Source of the DNA: Trileptium ribeirensis
Taxonomy: Eukaryota > Nematoda > Enoplea > Enoplida > Thoracostomopsidae
Assembly (NCBI GenBank): GCA_030248225.1
Contig: JASANE010024711.1
Span: forward strand, 1 to 64,000
Direction of reading: 5' to 3'
Length of the DNA stretch: 64,000 nt
Below are positions 51,401 to 62,477 of the stretch, piece after piece (within the stretch, counting starts at the first letter, position 1; every line of letters begins with the position of its first letter). The notes below the pieces were generated by a model. That model had not been told where the DNA came from. It was given only the letters and a program-made list of their open reading frames with translations, and made no database searches. The position numbers and the translations under genes were made by a program.

Positions 51401-52397
51401 ATGGTGTAATATAAAAACGGGTGGACATACCCTATTTGCACCCATAGCGGCCCAGTGAGTTGCATGACAAAAAAGTGGTGTACACAACAAGGTTGTAGAT
51501 CTCGATGAGCTGATTTCAGAACGTGGTCTCCAAGATATAGGTCGAAAGTATCCATGTTCAGATATAGGTCGCGAAAATAGATATAGATACCCGGATAGCC
51601 AAATTTCACTTTTCACTTTCAGTGTGACCCTTGAGCCTTTGGGAACCACTTTTACGCGAAAGACGTGGTCGGCGGGTTTAGCGTCCAATGAAAAGTAGAT
51701 ATAGAATTAATTAAATATTAAATTGTAATCAAATAAAAATATTGTGAAATTTCGTGTATCTGGTGATAACTTATGATCTCCACACACGGACAAAATAAAC
51801 AAAATTTTTACGACTTTTACCACTAGAATAAAGCATAGCTTGCTCCGCTAGCTCCCAATCAATTAGTTTCAAAAAGTTAGTGACATAATTTGTAATTGAT
51901 CACTTGTAAATCAATTTACAAACTTTAATTCAATTTAAAATTCAAAATTTGAGAAAATTTTTCAGTTGTTGACGTATGAAGAATGGTTGAAACCAATTGA
52001 CCTTACAATAACATCAGCACCAGTTATTCTCTGACAGTAGTTGATGAAATTTCTAACATAAAAATCCCAAAAACTTTCAGAAATCTGGTTAACAAACATA
52101 CTTTTGACCCTTCCGCTGGAAAAATCAATATATATATGAGTTTGTCTTTGTCGTATGTTTCACCAGCCACAAATATATATTTTTGAACTTACTACTAATT
52201 ACTGGCGCTAAGAAGAAAGTGCCAAGGAACCAAAATCGCGCTGTTCTGACAGGGTCGTACGGAAGGTTTTTCTTTCTTTCGAATGTGAATTGTGTAATAA
52301 TATCGCCGGCGCCCATAAGAAGGCCAGACGATGTCATCTGAACACGAAGAGGATATTTTGCCAGAAGAGCGCCATACTTGGTTAAAAGGTTACTCAT
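45465..52397 (-). CDS. Mpv17/PXMP2-family membrane protein, gene D (intact)
   Basis: Exon 1 is 52193..52397 (205 nt, ATG at 52397, donor GTAAGT) and exon 2 is 45465..45799 (acceptor TTTTTAG). The 540 nt encode 179 residues. Exon 1 has M-T-S-S-G-L-L-M-G-A-G-D-I-I-T-Q and V-R-T-A-R-F-W-F-L-G-T-F-F. Exon 2 opens R-W-Y-V-F-L-E-R and has V-R-V-A-A-D-Q-A-I-M-S-P-S, L-L-E-G-C-S-L-D-E, W-P-A-A-Q-I-F-N-F-Y-Y-V-P and F-W-N-C-Y-L-S-W-K. It fits the family slightly better than gene C (canonical L-L-E-G). The splice position and phase equal those of A, B and C. The 6.4-kb intron is swollen by a GC-rich repeat block. Nothing identifies the target membrane. Confidence 0.9.
46355..46540 (-). other. Unassigned open frame in the intron of D
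   Basis: A 61-codon minus-strand frame has mixed composition (T-K-T-R-A-V-T-V-L-T-Q, S-F-L-N-I-V-Q-V-F). A TATTTAG acceptor-like site sits near its start. It could be a relic exon or chance; no family is seen. Confidence 0.15.
47200..50610 (+). mobile_element. GC-rich block, possible old retroelement
   Basis: Base composition changes sharply from AT-rich to GC-rich here and back near 50600. The block holds the longest stop-free frame of the window (48083..48781, 232 codons) with a cysteine/histidine cluster (C-F-C-K-F-W-G-C-V-H-F-H). In a shifted frame just after it comes S-C-S-C-G-N. Near 49870 another frame reads L-C-T-P-H-Y-I-R-A-Y-L-N-Y-Q-E-R-P, faintly like the Leu-Cys-Pro...Tyr-Leu segment of tyrosine-recombinase retroelements. 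No reverse transcriptase motif was found. Assignment to a DIRS- or Ngaro-like relic is only a guess. The block lies wholly inside the intron of gene D, on the opposite strand. Confidence 0.3.
48083..48781 (+). CDS. 232-codon open frame in GC-rich block, unknown
   Basis: The first part is hydrophobic (F-S-L-V-F-C-F-S-F-L-P). The middle is rich in R, S and P. Near the C-terminus there is a C-F-C-K-F-W-G-C-V-H-F-H cluster that may be a metal-binding knuckle. There is no clear domain. It may be part of a gag-like protein of the surrounding element or a stop-poor stretch of GC-rich DNA. Start choice (first ATG) is arbitrary. Confidence 0.2.
   Translation: MFWRLSPFKISFSLVFCFSFLPAFRYTRGGFSPCPHGGEPPLALASFRSCRGPPFATLERRKDAPRARKGRAPPKFAKLYQITQNLNPRASRLVPRSSDVFFLFASPSSDQNFYSKANDQVLRDLSGRIRSKLAFFEILGVSRQSRSSSRFWHFPSDTPRCFCKFWGCVHFHKKGKNPGTPSRAAAVTGSPGSFGPGSKASAVPNVSSRQVKGPRLLSTLPLEENCSSSFIG
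51060..51690. repeat. Dispersed repeat, copies 1 and 2
   Basis: Two adjacent related stretches share the order 'ccatcgtattca', 'tgaaaaccta', 'acgctc.(t/c)acaccgcaataa', 'gtgccacaaaa'. The second continues with 'gcggcccagtgagt' and 'gtagatctcgatgagctgatt'. The family recurs at 55430..56160, 58755..58990 and 61100..61510, and has no coding potential. Confidence 0.6.
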
Positions 52398-55103
52398 TTC
52401 CAGCTAAAATGTTTAGAAATATTTCTAAGTAAAGTCAAGCTGATGGGCGTTACGATATATCCTTAAAAAGACAGCTTAAATAACGAAAGGTAATTCATTC
52501 GAACTAAGAAGTTCATGTTAAACGCTGGACACAAAATTCTTTTAATCAGAAGATGTTCAATTTAAGGTCAACGAATTTGTCCAAAAAACACTGTGCTGAA
52601 GGCTGACTATTTTTGAAACACCTGATGAAGCGCTGTATTTAATGTGAAACGTCCCAGAGCACATGAAATGTTGCACATGAAAGCAATTCAATTATTTCGA
52701 ATGGCTGCCATCATTTTGTATAAACAAACTATGATATGAACATATGTAATACCTGTTAGAGTTGGAATTACCTTACGGTAACGCATCTACAAAGCCAAAC
52801 CGAAAAAATGAGCACCGTGAGAATTATGGCCTTCTTGAAGCTACATGAATAACTAAAACTATATAATGCTACGTAGTTTTAACGATACATGATTTCGCAA
52901 CTTTTGTAAACTTGAATTACGATTCTGGATGAATATGCATCCCATTAGCAACTGGGCGTGAGATTATAAAGAGTTTAATGCTTTCCACACTACAGCGCGA
53001 GCATATACATTATATATACGCCCACGCTGCAATGCGGGCAGTATCGACGCAATCAGTTACAAACAAAATTATTATTTACGCCTGGAAATGTCAGTGCAAA
53101 CAGTTTTAAGATCACATAACTAGTATGAATACTTGGCTATGCATACTTTGCCATAAACAGTAAACACCGAAAGGCCGGGCGCTTATGCCGATGTCAGAAC
53201 GCTCAATGCATTATATACATACCAGTGCTCTTCGTTGTTACCAATCTTTAAACTTTATCTTGTCCTATTTCTACTGAAACCGTGCAACTTTATACTAATC
53301 ACTTTGTAAATACACAACTTCCGAGTCACAGTAAAAAGTCATTCATGGTCAGTGTTGATTGAAAAACTTCCATGGCAATTGAAAAGACCGTTTTTATGCG
53401 CAATAAGTCCATACAATCCGTAAATGTTAAAGTACAACACAACTAAAAAACGTGAAAACTGCTTGGTTGGAAAATAAAACAAGGAACAGCCACCATTGCA
53501 CATGTAAGGGCCGTACGTTAGATATTTGGAACAAGTGAGTTTCAGGGAGATGAACAGGCAGCTAACTTAAACTTTACGGTGTTTATCAAGAGCGATATAG
53601 CATGCATTACCTCATCTGTCTAACCACAACCTATCTTTTAAAACATCCCAATATAGTGCGCTCAAATCAGACCGCATACAATAACCAATAGTAATAAAAT
53701 TTACTTTACAATTATATGTGACATCACGTTAAAGCAATGAACCATGACATTTGACGATTAGATACCGCAACTAAAACGTACAAATATTCATTCCGTTGCA
53801 TGTTTACCGAGGTCTAGTTTTTTCCAAGTACCCCGAAATATCACGATTCAATGCCTCAAAAAACATTCAACACCTACATATTATAAAGAGATTTAAACTG
53901 ATAAGTACAATAACCGTTTGTCTTAAGTAAACTTAACTGATATAATCCGTAACAAAAGTAGATACTAGAAATTTAATGCTGTTCGCTGTGCAAATTTCAA
54001 ACATATATTCGCAGGTTCGAGGTCCGTTCAAATGTCTAGCACGCTTCATAAGTTATGTGTATAAGTTCAACATCTTTACTCGAAGCTACTCTAATTTATA
54101 TCTTTACTCAGTTCAAAACTGGCACACATTATTCTCTCACACGTAATTTTTGATGTTCTGGCGTTCGAAACGAACAGTAAATACTAGCAGCTTAATTTGC
54201 GAATAATCTTTGTCATCAACTGTATGAAACTGTCCATATTTTTAGCTATAAGTTTTGTTGAGATACTTGGTGAACAGTAAGTAAATTTTATTCTAGTAGC
54301 ACAAATAAAAATTTTGATATGATTTTATAAGTTTTGTTTGAACACTAGTAAGCGGTGTGTTTCCGTCAGACAATAGATTCCAAAACCCGGCAATTGTGTT
54401 TTGACAAATACTACAAAAAGAACATTAATTCTCTGGTGGCAGGGTGGAACTGAATGGACCCTTACAGATTTAAGCGACCACCGTCACTTGGTCAAACTCG
54501 TGTACGTTACATAACTTGTGTAGGTAGCCCCATTAAGGCAAAAGTTATTTTGTGTTTCGTACAATGTGTGGTAACTCATAAGTCTGAACTGAAACTGAAC
54601 ACGTATGATTTTATTCCAAGTCCCGTGTGATAGCCAATGTACCTATTTCGTGCGTGGTAGTCAGACCCTTACAGATTTAAGTGAGCATCCTCGTTTGGCC
54701 AAACGTATGTACGTAATATAGTCAGCGTGGTTAACCCTCCAAAGCCCAAGCTAGTTTGTGTATCGTACAATATTTGACAAACTCATCAGCGCTGCAGATC
54801 GAACCCATATTGCTTTGCAAGAACGGGAACTGTTGCTCGGTTCCTTAAAAACCTCGCAAACTGAACGAATAACGCCACGCGTGCAAACGTGTCACGCGAC
54901 AAAGTCAATTAGTACGACTAGTAATATGCACTGATGCCAAATGGCATAGCTGGGCATGAACCGATTACTGCAAAGCTTCAAAGCGTGCTAATGAAAATTT
55001 GCATAAATATACCCACAAACCGGCTACGTTTACATTATACGGTGAAATCCATCTAATGATTGAAATTTAATTATAGTTTATATATGCACATACCAACATA
55101 CTA
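52398..55103. other. No gene seen except a short tandem duplication
   Basis: AT-rich upstream flank of gene D. Within it, two ~205-bp stretches starting near 54458 and 54664 both begin 'gacccttacagatttaag' and share 'gtacgt.a.ata', 'tttgtgt.tcgtacaat' and 'aactcat'. They form a diverged direct duplication. No exon was recognised. Confidence 0.5.
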
Positions 55104-55237
55104 TTAAATATCATATTTTTTCTTCTTTTTAGAACTTTCTTCGGCAGGTTTCAGTGGTGGACAGTGTTCCAAAAAAGGGATATGGAAGTATTCTGTACTG
55201 TAAGGCACCATAACTACAGCGCGCTCGATGAAGTAGC
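55104..55237 (-). CDS. Probable terminal exon of an unknown gene
   Basis: An acceptor-like TTTAAG precedes 134 nt that read Y-F-I-E-R-A-V-V-M-V-P-Y, then Y-F-H-I-P-F-L-E-H-C-P-P, then a lysine-rich tail K-K-K-K-K-Y-D-I and TAA. The frame implies a phase-1 intron upstream. Codon composition is protein-like, and the lysine-rich end is typical of a genuine C-terminus. The polypyrimidine tract before the acceptor is weak. It may belong to the gene with exons at 57.0-63.3 kb or to another gene. The family is not recognised. Confidence 0.45.
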
Positions 55238-55429
55238 CTTAAATAATTATTTATGGCTTAGATAAAGGTTTAATATTATTTGCAAAATATTGACATTCTC
55301 ATTGTATCCAACGATGCGTTATTTTGTAGGCCTTGTAGTCAATATTAGTATCTTCCAAGCAAAATTAAATAAGCTTCGTCGACGGAAAACACCTTGAATA
55401 TCCCTGAAAACGTAAATGTGGGTACAGCC

Positions 55430-56160
55430 ATGTTGGATTATGCATGGCCACAAATACGTATTTCAAGTACCAAAAACCTATACACATCGTTCTAAAAGCC
55501 CTGAAAGTAAAATATATAAAAAAAATTGAGGACAGACTATATCCTGGAAGTCTGATTTGTCGAAACCAATTCCACTGCCTACCACAGAAATGACATGAAG
55601 TATTCGTATCGGTGACTAGACCACGAAATGATCGTATTCAGCGCACCAAAAACCGATAAATATAGTCGATTTCTGATGCCCAGCATGCAATACACATAGA
55701 TATTTTGGTAGTCACGGTTGCCAACCGTAGAAGCTCTTAACAGGTATAATATAGCCAACTTTTTGGACTCCATCACAAAACCATCGTATTAAGCGTGCTT
55801 TATAACGCAATAAAGAACGCTGAATAAGATGGCTTTGATGTTGCACACTGAATAAGATGGCATTGTTTAATTGCCCCAACATGCCGAAATTTGAAAGTGT
55901 GATATTTATGGAAAAGGGTGGACGAATAATATTCGTGTACACAGCGGCCCAGAGTGGTAGCACAAAAAGTATTGTTCATCAAGTCGTAGATCTCGGTGAG
56001 CTGATTCCGGCCAGTGGTCTCTATTTTTAATTGTGAATGCACTATCGGGAGAAACAGATATCCGCATTGAAAGGCAAAAAGCACTTGAAAACCAGTTTTT
56101 GGTGATTTTGACTCGGAAGATGGGGTCGGAGTGTTCAATTAAAGAGCACATGGCGCTCAA
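55430..56160. repeat. Dispersed repeat, copies 3 and 4
   Basis: The same landmarks as 51060..51690 recur: 'cgtattcagcgc', 'ccaaaaacc', 'tgcccagcatgcaatacac' and, at 55940..56025, 'cagcggcccagag' with 'gtcgtagatctcggtgagctgatt'. Minus-strand open frames here belong to the repeat. Confidence 0.6.
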
Positions 56161-57008
56161 TGTTATTATGGAACAAAAAAATTATCGAAATCTGTCCATC
56201 CGAAAATAAGAATTACACCGACAGACAAAAAAGCATATTTTCTATAAGGTGAAATAAACGGATAATACAAATTATTATGCAGGATGCCAAAATGGAAGCT
56301 CCGCGTATGAGGAAAAATGATTAAATGTAATCGAAACAAGTATTAAATTCGCTGCTACAGTCTATATGGAAATAAACAGACCTATCTCGATTTGCTCAAA
56401 TTTCCACAGTATTAACTATACCTAGTGAAATATGTATTTATTTCTTCCACGTGCTACAAACACTTCACGCTATAAAATAATGATAACCGCTCTACACACC
56501 GAAATATTATTTGTTGCCATAAGACAGGTATAATTCAAGCTCTTCACAGTGCATGTGCGGTTACGTTCTACATACTAGAAGAATTTCCTTAAAGTAGTAT
56601 TTTGAATGATTGTGAGTTCGCCCTGCTAAAACGTACAGAACGCCTGTGCTTTCAAAATATTATTTAAACAGGTTGTTATGTTGAATATACGTAAACTTGG
56701 TAAGCTCAATTTTAGCAGGACCGGTTACGTGGTGAAACTTTGCATGCGGAATTAAAAATATCGCTCCAGAACTTTTAAAATGGTGAATGCACACTAACAG
56801 TAATATTTGTATGTAATATAATTCTAATATATGTTTATTTCCATTTATCTACATAATATAGTAATTAAATATACTTATAATCAATTTCATTTCGTCGGCA
56901 AGAGTACAACCCGTTCATCACACCATGTATTGCCGTCAAACTTTAAATCACCAAATCTCATCGTTGTTCCGTAATTTACAGCCACGAATAGAAATAAAGG
57001 CAGATTTT

Positions 57009-58421
57009 TCAAGAATCATTTGCATCAAAATTTTGGCGGCCAAACATTAACAGCTGTTCATTATTCGCGGACTTTTTGAAAACAATTTTATTCGCAAAAT
57101 ATTCGAGAAAGATTGGCGAAAAATTGCCTTCATTTTGTACATAACTGTATGCAACTCTGTGCTTACGTAATTTTTCGTTATGCGGCCGATGACGACATAA
57201 AGCCTTTATTACAGAAACGACGTTTGCGTTCAATTCTGCGTCATCTTGGTTCAGCTAAAATCATATTTTCAATATTGTATTCTTAACATTTAAAGCTACA
57301 AAAATCGACGTCAAATTTGACGGAAAATAGGAAAAGGTTATCGCTACTTTAAGCTGTAATGTCTTGCTTTATAAGATTTTCGCAGCAGAAAATGTAACAT
57401 TTCGAGGAATGCGGTGCGATGCCTCAACAAAAAGTTAAGACCAAGACCCGACTTGCAGGGCAAGAGGGTAATATATGAGAAATGTTATGAATTTCTTGCG
57501 TCTCCTCTCGGCATCGCTTAGGGTACTTTCACGAGTTCCACCTTTCACCTACAAATCTGAGCTAAATTTGAAAGCATTTTTGCTTTTTGGAAAATTTAAA
57601 CCGTTAACAACACTGTTCAAGCTCTTGTAGCGTATTCTTTTAGCCAATCAATAACAAAGAACATTATCTTGAAAATTTTTAACACCATACTATAATAAAA
57701 CATTGCAAAAAAATTTTTGAAGCAACCATTTACAACATCTTTACCAAAACAAATTACAATCAAAGTTTGAAGGTGTCAACGCACTATAAATTGTGTAAGA
57801 ACCTATGCAGCAGAGCAATCTAAATCCTGGTCATCATACAACGCTACTCAGCTTCGTTTAAAATGTATTATCCAAATTCAATTCTTCCTTTACGGAATGA
57901 GTGTTAGAGTGTTACCAAGAAACGAAAATAAACACATAATTTATTCGTTTATTTTCGTTTGAATGTGTTTTTCATAATTCAGAGTAGTCGCAAAATTGCA
58001 TGGCACAGCAGCAGCATGTGGCTTTTGTTAAGATAGGCTATGTGTCAAGTCAAGATCAATGCCATGATAGCTTTAACGATAATTCAGCGATCCCTATAGT
58101 ACTAAAGCTAGTAAATTTACTGAGCACGGACATTAATCATTCTAACTATTATACGGTGCTTTATATGTCGTAAGTAGTATTTTGCAACTACCATATGAAA
58201 GCCATCGGCCGCAATAATCTTCGACTTGCCGATTAAGCTGTCGTTAACGTCGAGAAATCCCTTCGTCAAAATCAATGAAGCGTCGGTCGGCCGGCCGTAG
58301 TGTATACATTTACTGCTGCATAGCAAGTGAATTAAAGGAGACTGACGGAAATTTTTGACGTTATTATCGCCAATAGGCAGCAAGCAAGAAGTTTGTAACG
58401 TGGACGCAATATGGCCCTCTC
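57009..58421 (-). CDS. Unknown gene X, 3' exons
   Basis: The terminal exon 57009..57254 (246 nt, TTTTAG acceptor, TGA stop) starts L-N-Q-D-D-A-E-L-N and has S-V-I-K-A-L-C-R-H-R-P-H-N-E-K-L and F-S-P-I-F-L-E-Y-F-A-N-K-I-V-F. The preceding exon ends at 58192 (ATG|GTAGTT donor, phase 0, matching the next exon). It is open back to about 58430, reading L-L-P-I-G-D-N-N-V-K, C-I-H-Y-G-R-P-T-D-A, L-I-L-T-K-G-F-L-D-V-N-D and K-I-I-A-A-D-G-F-H-M. Its 5' acceptor is uncertain; 'cgagag' near 58421 would keep phase 0. The exons look clearly coding, but no family is recognised. The 5' exons may be those at 62478..63316. Confidence 0.5.
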
Positions 58422-58754
58422 GGGGTGAAGTTTGACGTCAATAGAGAGCAACATTTTTATGTTATATATTATATGTTCTCGGCACAATAACTGACTATCG
58501 CCTTACGAGCAAGCGAACAGAAAACAAACTATAATTTTTTAAATAAAGTGTTATATGCCCACGGTCAAGTTGGGAGCAAGCAGCGGTCAGTTGTTGGAAA
58601 TACTGCTGTTCACTATATTATTAATACTAGTATCTCGCATGCGAAGTGACACTGAGCGAGCGTGGTTTCAATTATAGGTTATCATTTTGTGTAGTCATGT
58701 AACAGGCTGTGTTTAATGCATATACCATCTTATAACCTCTGAACCCGGAACCCA

Positions 58755-58990
58755 ATGAAAAACCTAAAACCTTGTCGACCCGAAACCCACCGAAAACAAC
58801 AGAAAGCGCACCAAGCATTTGCTCTGGTTTTCAGATATCCATCGTATGCAGTGTACCAAAAACCTATATATACTATTCTTGCTGCCCTGTACGCAATACA
58901 TAACGGAAGTACTGAAGACAGACAATATTCTGAAAATCGGGTTGAATGATTCTAGACACAATGAAAACCTTTGAAAAGGCGTGAAATAAA
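58755..58990. repeat. Dispersed repeat, copy 5
   Basis: A short diverged copy has 'atccatcgtatgcagtgtaccaaaaacct' and 'gccctgtacgcaatacata', in the orientation of copies 3 and 4. Confidence 0.5.
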
Positions 58991-59049
58991 CCATCTCTTA
59001 CCACCCCCAACAAAAAGGGAGCCCAAAAGCGATCTCTTCGAGATCAGGG

Positions 59050-59500
59050 TGGCCCCTTTTCAGGTATAACCTCCTGATGATGCTAAATTATTGTTCTTTT
59101 TATTTAGATTTTTTGGGTATAGAGGCTTTTTGGCAAATTTTATCGTCACCCCCCTAACCCCCCATGGACCAGTTTTTCCTGCTCTTTCCAATGGAAAAGG
59201 TTTCAGGGCTCTAGTTCTTCAAGGGGGTTCAAGAGAGGGGCCCAATTTCAGGGGTCGAATTTTTTTAGAAATATGGATTTTGGTTTTTTGACCTTTTTGG
59301 ACATAACTTTGGATTGGATTGACCGATTGGGCTCAAATGTGGATACGATATAGAAAATGCAATGGGCTATAATACGACGATGCATGGGTGTGACGATTAT
59401 TGTCCGTCACAAGAAGATATGGCTCCCGATATCGGGAATGCAAGCGAAAAAAGGATATTTTGATGTTTGGAAATTAGGTTTAGACTGGGCTCAGTTTTAG
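59050..59500. repeat. Probable noncoding repeat
   Basis: Low-complexity words stand out, such as 'gattttggttttttgacctttttggacataac'. A GC-richer start with 'cccctaacccccc' precedes them. There is no coding potential. It may be the flank of the Merlin element, but no terminal inverted repeat could be fixed. Confidence 0.35.
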
Positions 59501-59747
59501 GATAAGCTTGAAGCTTAGGTTAAGGTATCCGGAAATACTGCACCGGCAAACGCAGGCGAGGGAGCACCAGTACTGTGCATCAAAAACCGTGGCAGGTAGC
59601 CAGCGCAGCGGCTTAGTGCGGAGGGTCCGGGGGGCGGCAGCCGCCCGGCTTAGTCTAAGGCTTAAGCTTAGGCTTAGTCTAACTTATTTTGTTAGGCTTA
59701 ATCTAGAATTCTATAATAAAACGTATTACAGACATTGCAACTAACCT

Positions 59748-60728
59748 CTAGACGCGATAGATATTTCCGATTTGGGCAATGAGTGCACCGACAATATTTT
59801 CAGCGAATTGCCGTCGCCATTGAAATTCAATAAGGGTTCGCTGGAATAGGCTATGAGGAACACCTTGGCGTCGCCGAATGAAGGTTTTCAAATTTCCCCA
59901 GAGACCATCAATGTTTTGCGTATGGGCGTCGGAATTGTCGGGATTAAGGAATTGGCGGTTATGGTGGTTGACCGTGGCGTGAGTATATTGCTGGGAGCTA
60001 GGTAGGCGGCGCAGTCCTTGGATGTAGGTCAGGAAGCTGTCGGTGATGATGCGGGTTGCCGGTCGGATATGTTGAAATATTAAACGCATGATTGTGTTGA
60101 TGGTGCGATTGGGGACGTGGAAAAGTAGACACTTGCCCGTTTGTCGTTTAATCATGCCCACCACCCAACCATGCTGACGACTTTGGATATTTGTCGAAAA
60201 AACTTCAACTTGTCAACTTCTACGTCGACACCGGGGCCGCCCAACATGCTGTTTTGCCAATGATCACGGTCGTAAGCCACACCGACATCCCTACAGTAGT
60301 TGTACCAGTTCGTAATGATATCTGTGGCGACCCCTGTTTGCAAGTGAATGAAGTTTGACGACAAGTTATTGATGTAACCGAAAATGATCACGAGTGTCGT
60401 TTCCAATGTGATCCGGGACCGGCAAAAAATAAGCCGCTTCGAATAGATAATTTGGTTCGGCAATTTTTATAGCGCCAGTCGTACTTGTCAAGGCGTGCGA
60501 GGTCATTACGCTCAGCCAAATACATCGTGTCGCCACATGTACATTGTTGTTTGTTAGCGATAAGTCTCCATTGGGCAAGCAGAACAATAGTATCTTCATA
60601 AATGTACTTGTTCTACGCACCGTTTGGTTATAGATCATGCGCAAATTGTTCATATCAGGTTCAGGAAGTATAGTATTAAGGGGCGAAATGTTAAATCTAG
60701 TATTTTGAGGTCTGCCACGTGCTGCCAT
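59748..60728 (-). pseudogene. Merlin (ISXO2/IS1016-like) transposase, frameshifted
   Basis: Three minus-strand frames together give a Merlin-type transposase. The N-terminal part (from 60728) runs to F-M-K-I. After a shift comes Q-W-R-L-I-A-N-K-Q-Q-C-T-C-G-D, then D-W-R-Y-K-N-C-R-T-K-L-S-I-R-S-G, the zinc-ribbon-like start of the family. After a second shift there is W-Y-N-Y-C-R-D-V-G and the first catalytic Asp in G-P-G-V-D-V-E-V-D. After a third shift come W-V-V-G-M-I-K-R-Q-T-G-K, the second Asp in I-I-T-D-S-F, and H-T-Q-N-I-D-G-L-W-G-N-L-K. The last motif has Asp where relatives usually have Glu. At least three frameshifts make it non-functional as read. It lies between the putative 5' and 3' exons of gene X. 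Terminal repeats were not located. Confidence 0.75.
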
Positions 60729-61099
60729 AGCTTAAAAATGGAAACAAAATGTTCAATCGAGCCTTCCCAAAGGGTTACTTCCGAAGCGGATAACTGTTCT
60801 TGCGGATAACTTCAGCGGGAGGCCATATATATCGATATGAATGGTACCATTGAGTTTCTCCTGTAATACTGGATCGATCTAGGTGCATCATGTCTATTTT
60901 GCAAAAAAAATTTTTCTTCAAAATTTTCAGGTGACAATTCACAGGTGGGACCATTGGGTAAAAACAGAAAAAATATGAAAAAAAATTTTCGGAAAATGGT
61001 CGTATGTGGTATTTTTGAACTCAGGTCGTCGAGCTGAGTCGATTGGTATCAATTTCAACGGCGTGCGACCATTTGCTAATTCCCCTTCCCCCAGCCCAA

Positions 61100-61560
61100 A
61101 GAGCGCCAAAAAATTATAGTCAAGTTGGGCTCTAGATAGCAAAACCATTGTACCCAGCATGCTTGATAACCCAGTAGACACAGTATAAAGCGAAAATAGG
61201 TAACAATACGAAGAAATTTTTAAAAAAATCAAATTTTTTGTAGCAAAGGGTAGCCGAACCATATTTGGGCCCTCAGCGGCCCAGGGAGTGGTCCCACAAA
61301 AAATGGTGACCAACTGTGAATCGCGATGGCCTGATTCTTTATTTTTCGGTCAGAAGCCTGCGTCGTGCGATATAAACAGCGAAATCATGTTACCCATATG
61401 GCCACATATGGCTAAAAACCTGTTTATGCTACTTTGAACCCGAACATGGGTTCGGAGCAGTTCGCGTTTAACTAAAGAGCACATCGGCATCACTTTTGCT
61501 ATCGAAGAAAAATTATTTCCGACCACCTGAATATTGGTTATGAATGGCAGCTAGAACCAA
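61100..61560. repeat. Dispersed repeat, copy 6
   Basis: It carries 'ccattgtacccagcatgcttgataac' and 'cagcggcccagggagtggt' with 'gtgaatcgcgatggcctgatt', parallel to the landmarks at 51430 and 55940. The minus-strand open frame 60939..61313 falls in it and is not a gene. Confidence 0.55.
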
Positions 61561-62477
61561 ATAAAATTTCACGATTCCCCCTAGTACTCTCACTGGAAAA
61601 TCCGCTCGCTTCGCTCCATCCGTTTCAATAGTATATTATGTTATTTGGGTCGTTTTATACACATGTCTGTATCACTATTAATGCACTTTATAACTCAGAT
61701 GGGCAACAAATGCCTAAATTTGCTGAAACTAAAAATTTTTGCTGTCGACAGCGAGCACGGCCAATTGTAGCGAGCACTGTCCATATTAATATAATAATAT
61801 ATTATATTTATGTATATTATGCATATAAATATTTACATATATTTCGTTTTGTATGCATATATGTGTCAGTATTACTGCATTCTATGCCCGAGATGGGCAA
61901 CAAATGCCAATATTTGCTGAAATTAAAATTCGAGATGATTGTTGAAATCCTAATCAAAAAATATTACAAAAGTTGGTCGTGTCAGCATAATCGTTATGAA
62001 AATTTTGGTATCATTGGAAAGCTTATCATATCAATATCTTTCGATACGTCTATCCCATATCATCAAATACTACCCACAACGCCTAGCTGAATACCTTACC
62101 ACCGTGGTTGACGTCGAGCTCAAAATAAGATTTTGTACAATAAATTGTTCCCAAAAGCAGTTAGTACAGGTCATCCATTCTGTACAGTTATACAAATCCC
62201 GGGTATGTAGCACTTTATTTAAAACAAAGCCCGGTGTTTGAATAAACTTTCAAGTCTAAAATGACTATATTTACTAATAATTTTAGATAAATCTTTATAT
62301 TGTAATTAATGTTTGCGCAAAAAATATCAGATTGTAACGTTTTTCTAATGATAAATATTGTAAAAAAATTATTTTCAATTCTAATACCGAGATATACGAC
62401 ATAAATAACGGGAAATTTACTGGATGCCCCGCCCCACCATTATGCATGTATATGCAGGATATATAGTTAATTCGTAC
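61561..62477. other. No gene seen; short internal duplication
   Basis: The phrase 'actcagatgggcaacaaatgcctaaatttgctgaa' at 61695 recurs with changes at 61890, giving a diverged ~195-bp direct duplication. The long plus-strand frames here are stop-poor AT-rich DNA. Confidence 0.45.

Noticed and set aside
61638..62090. 150-codon plus-strand frame
   Set aside because: It spans a diverged internal duplication of noncoding DNA and has tyrosine/isoleucine-rich, AT-driven composition.
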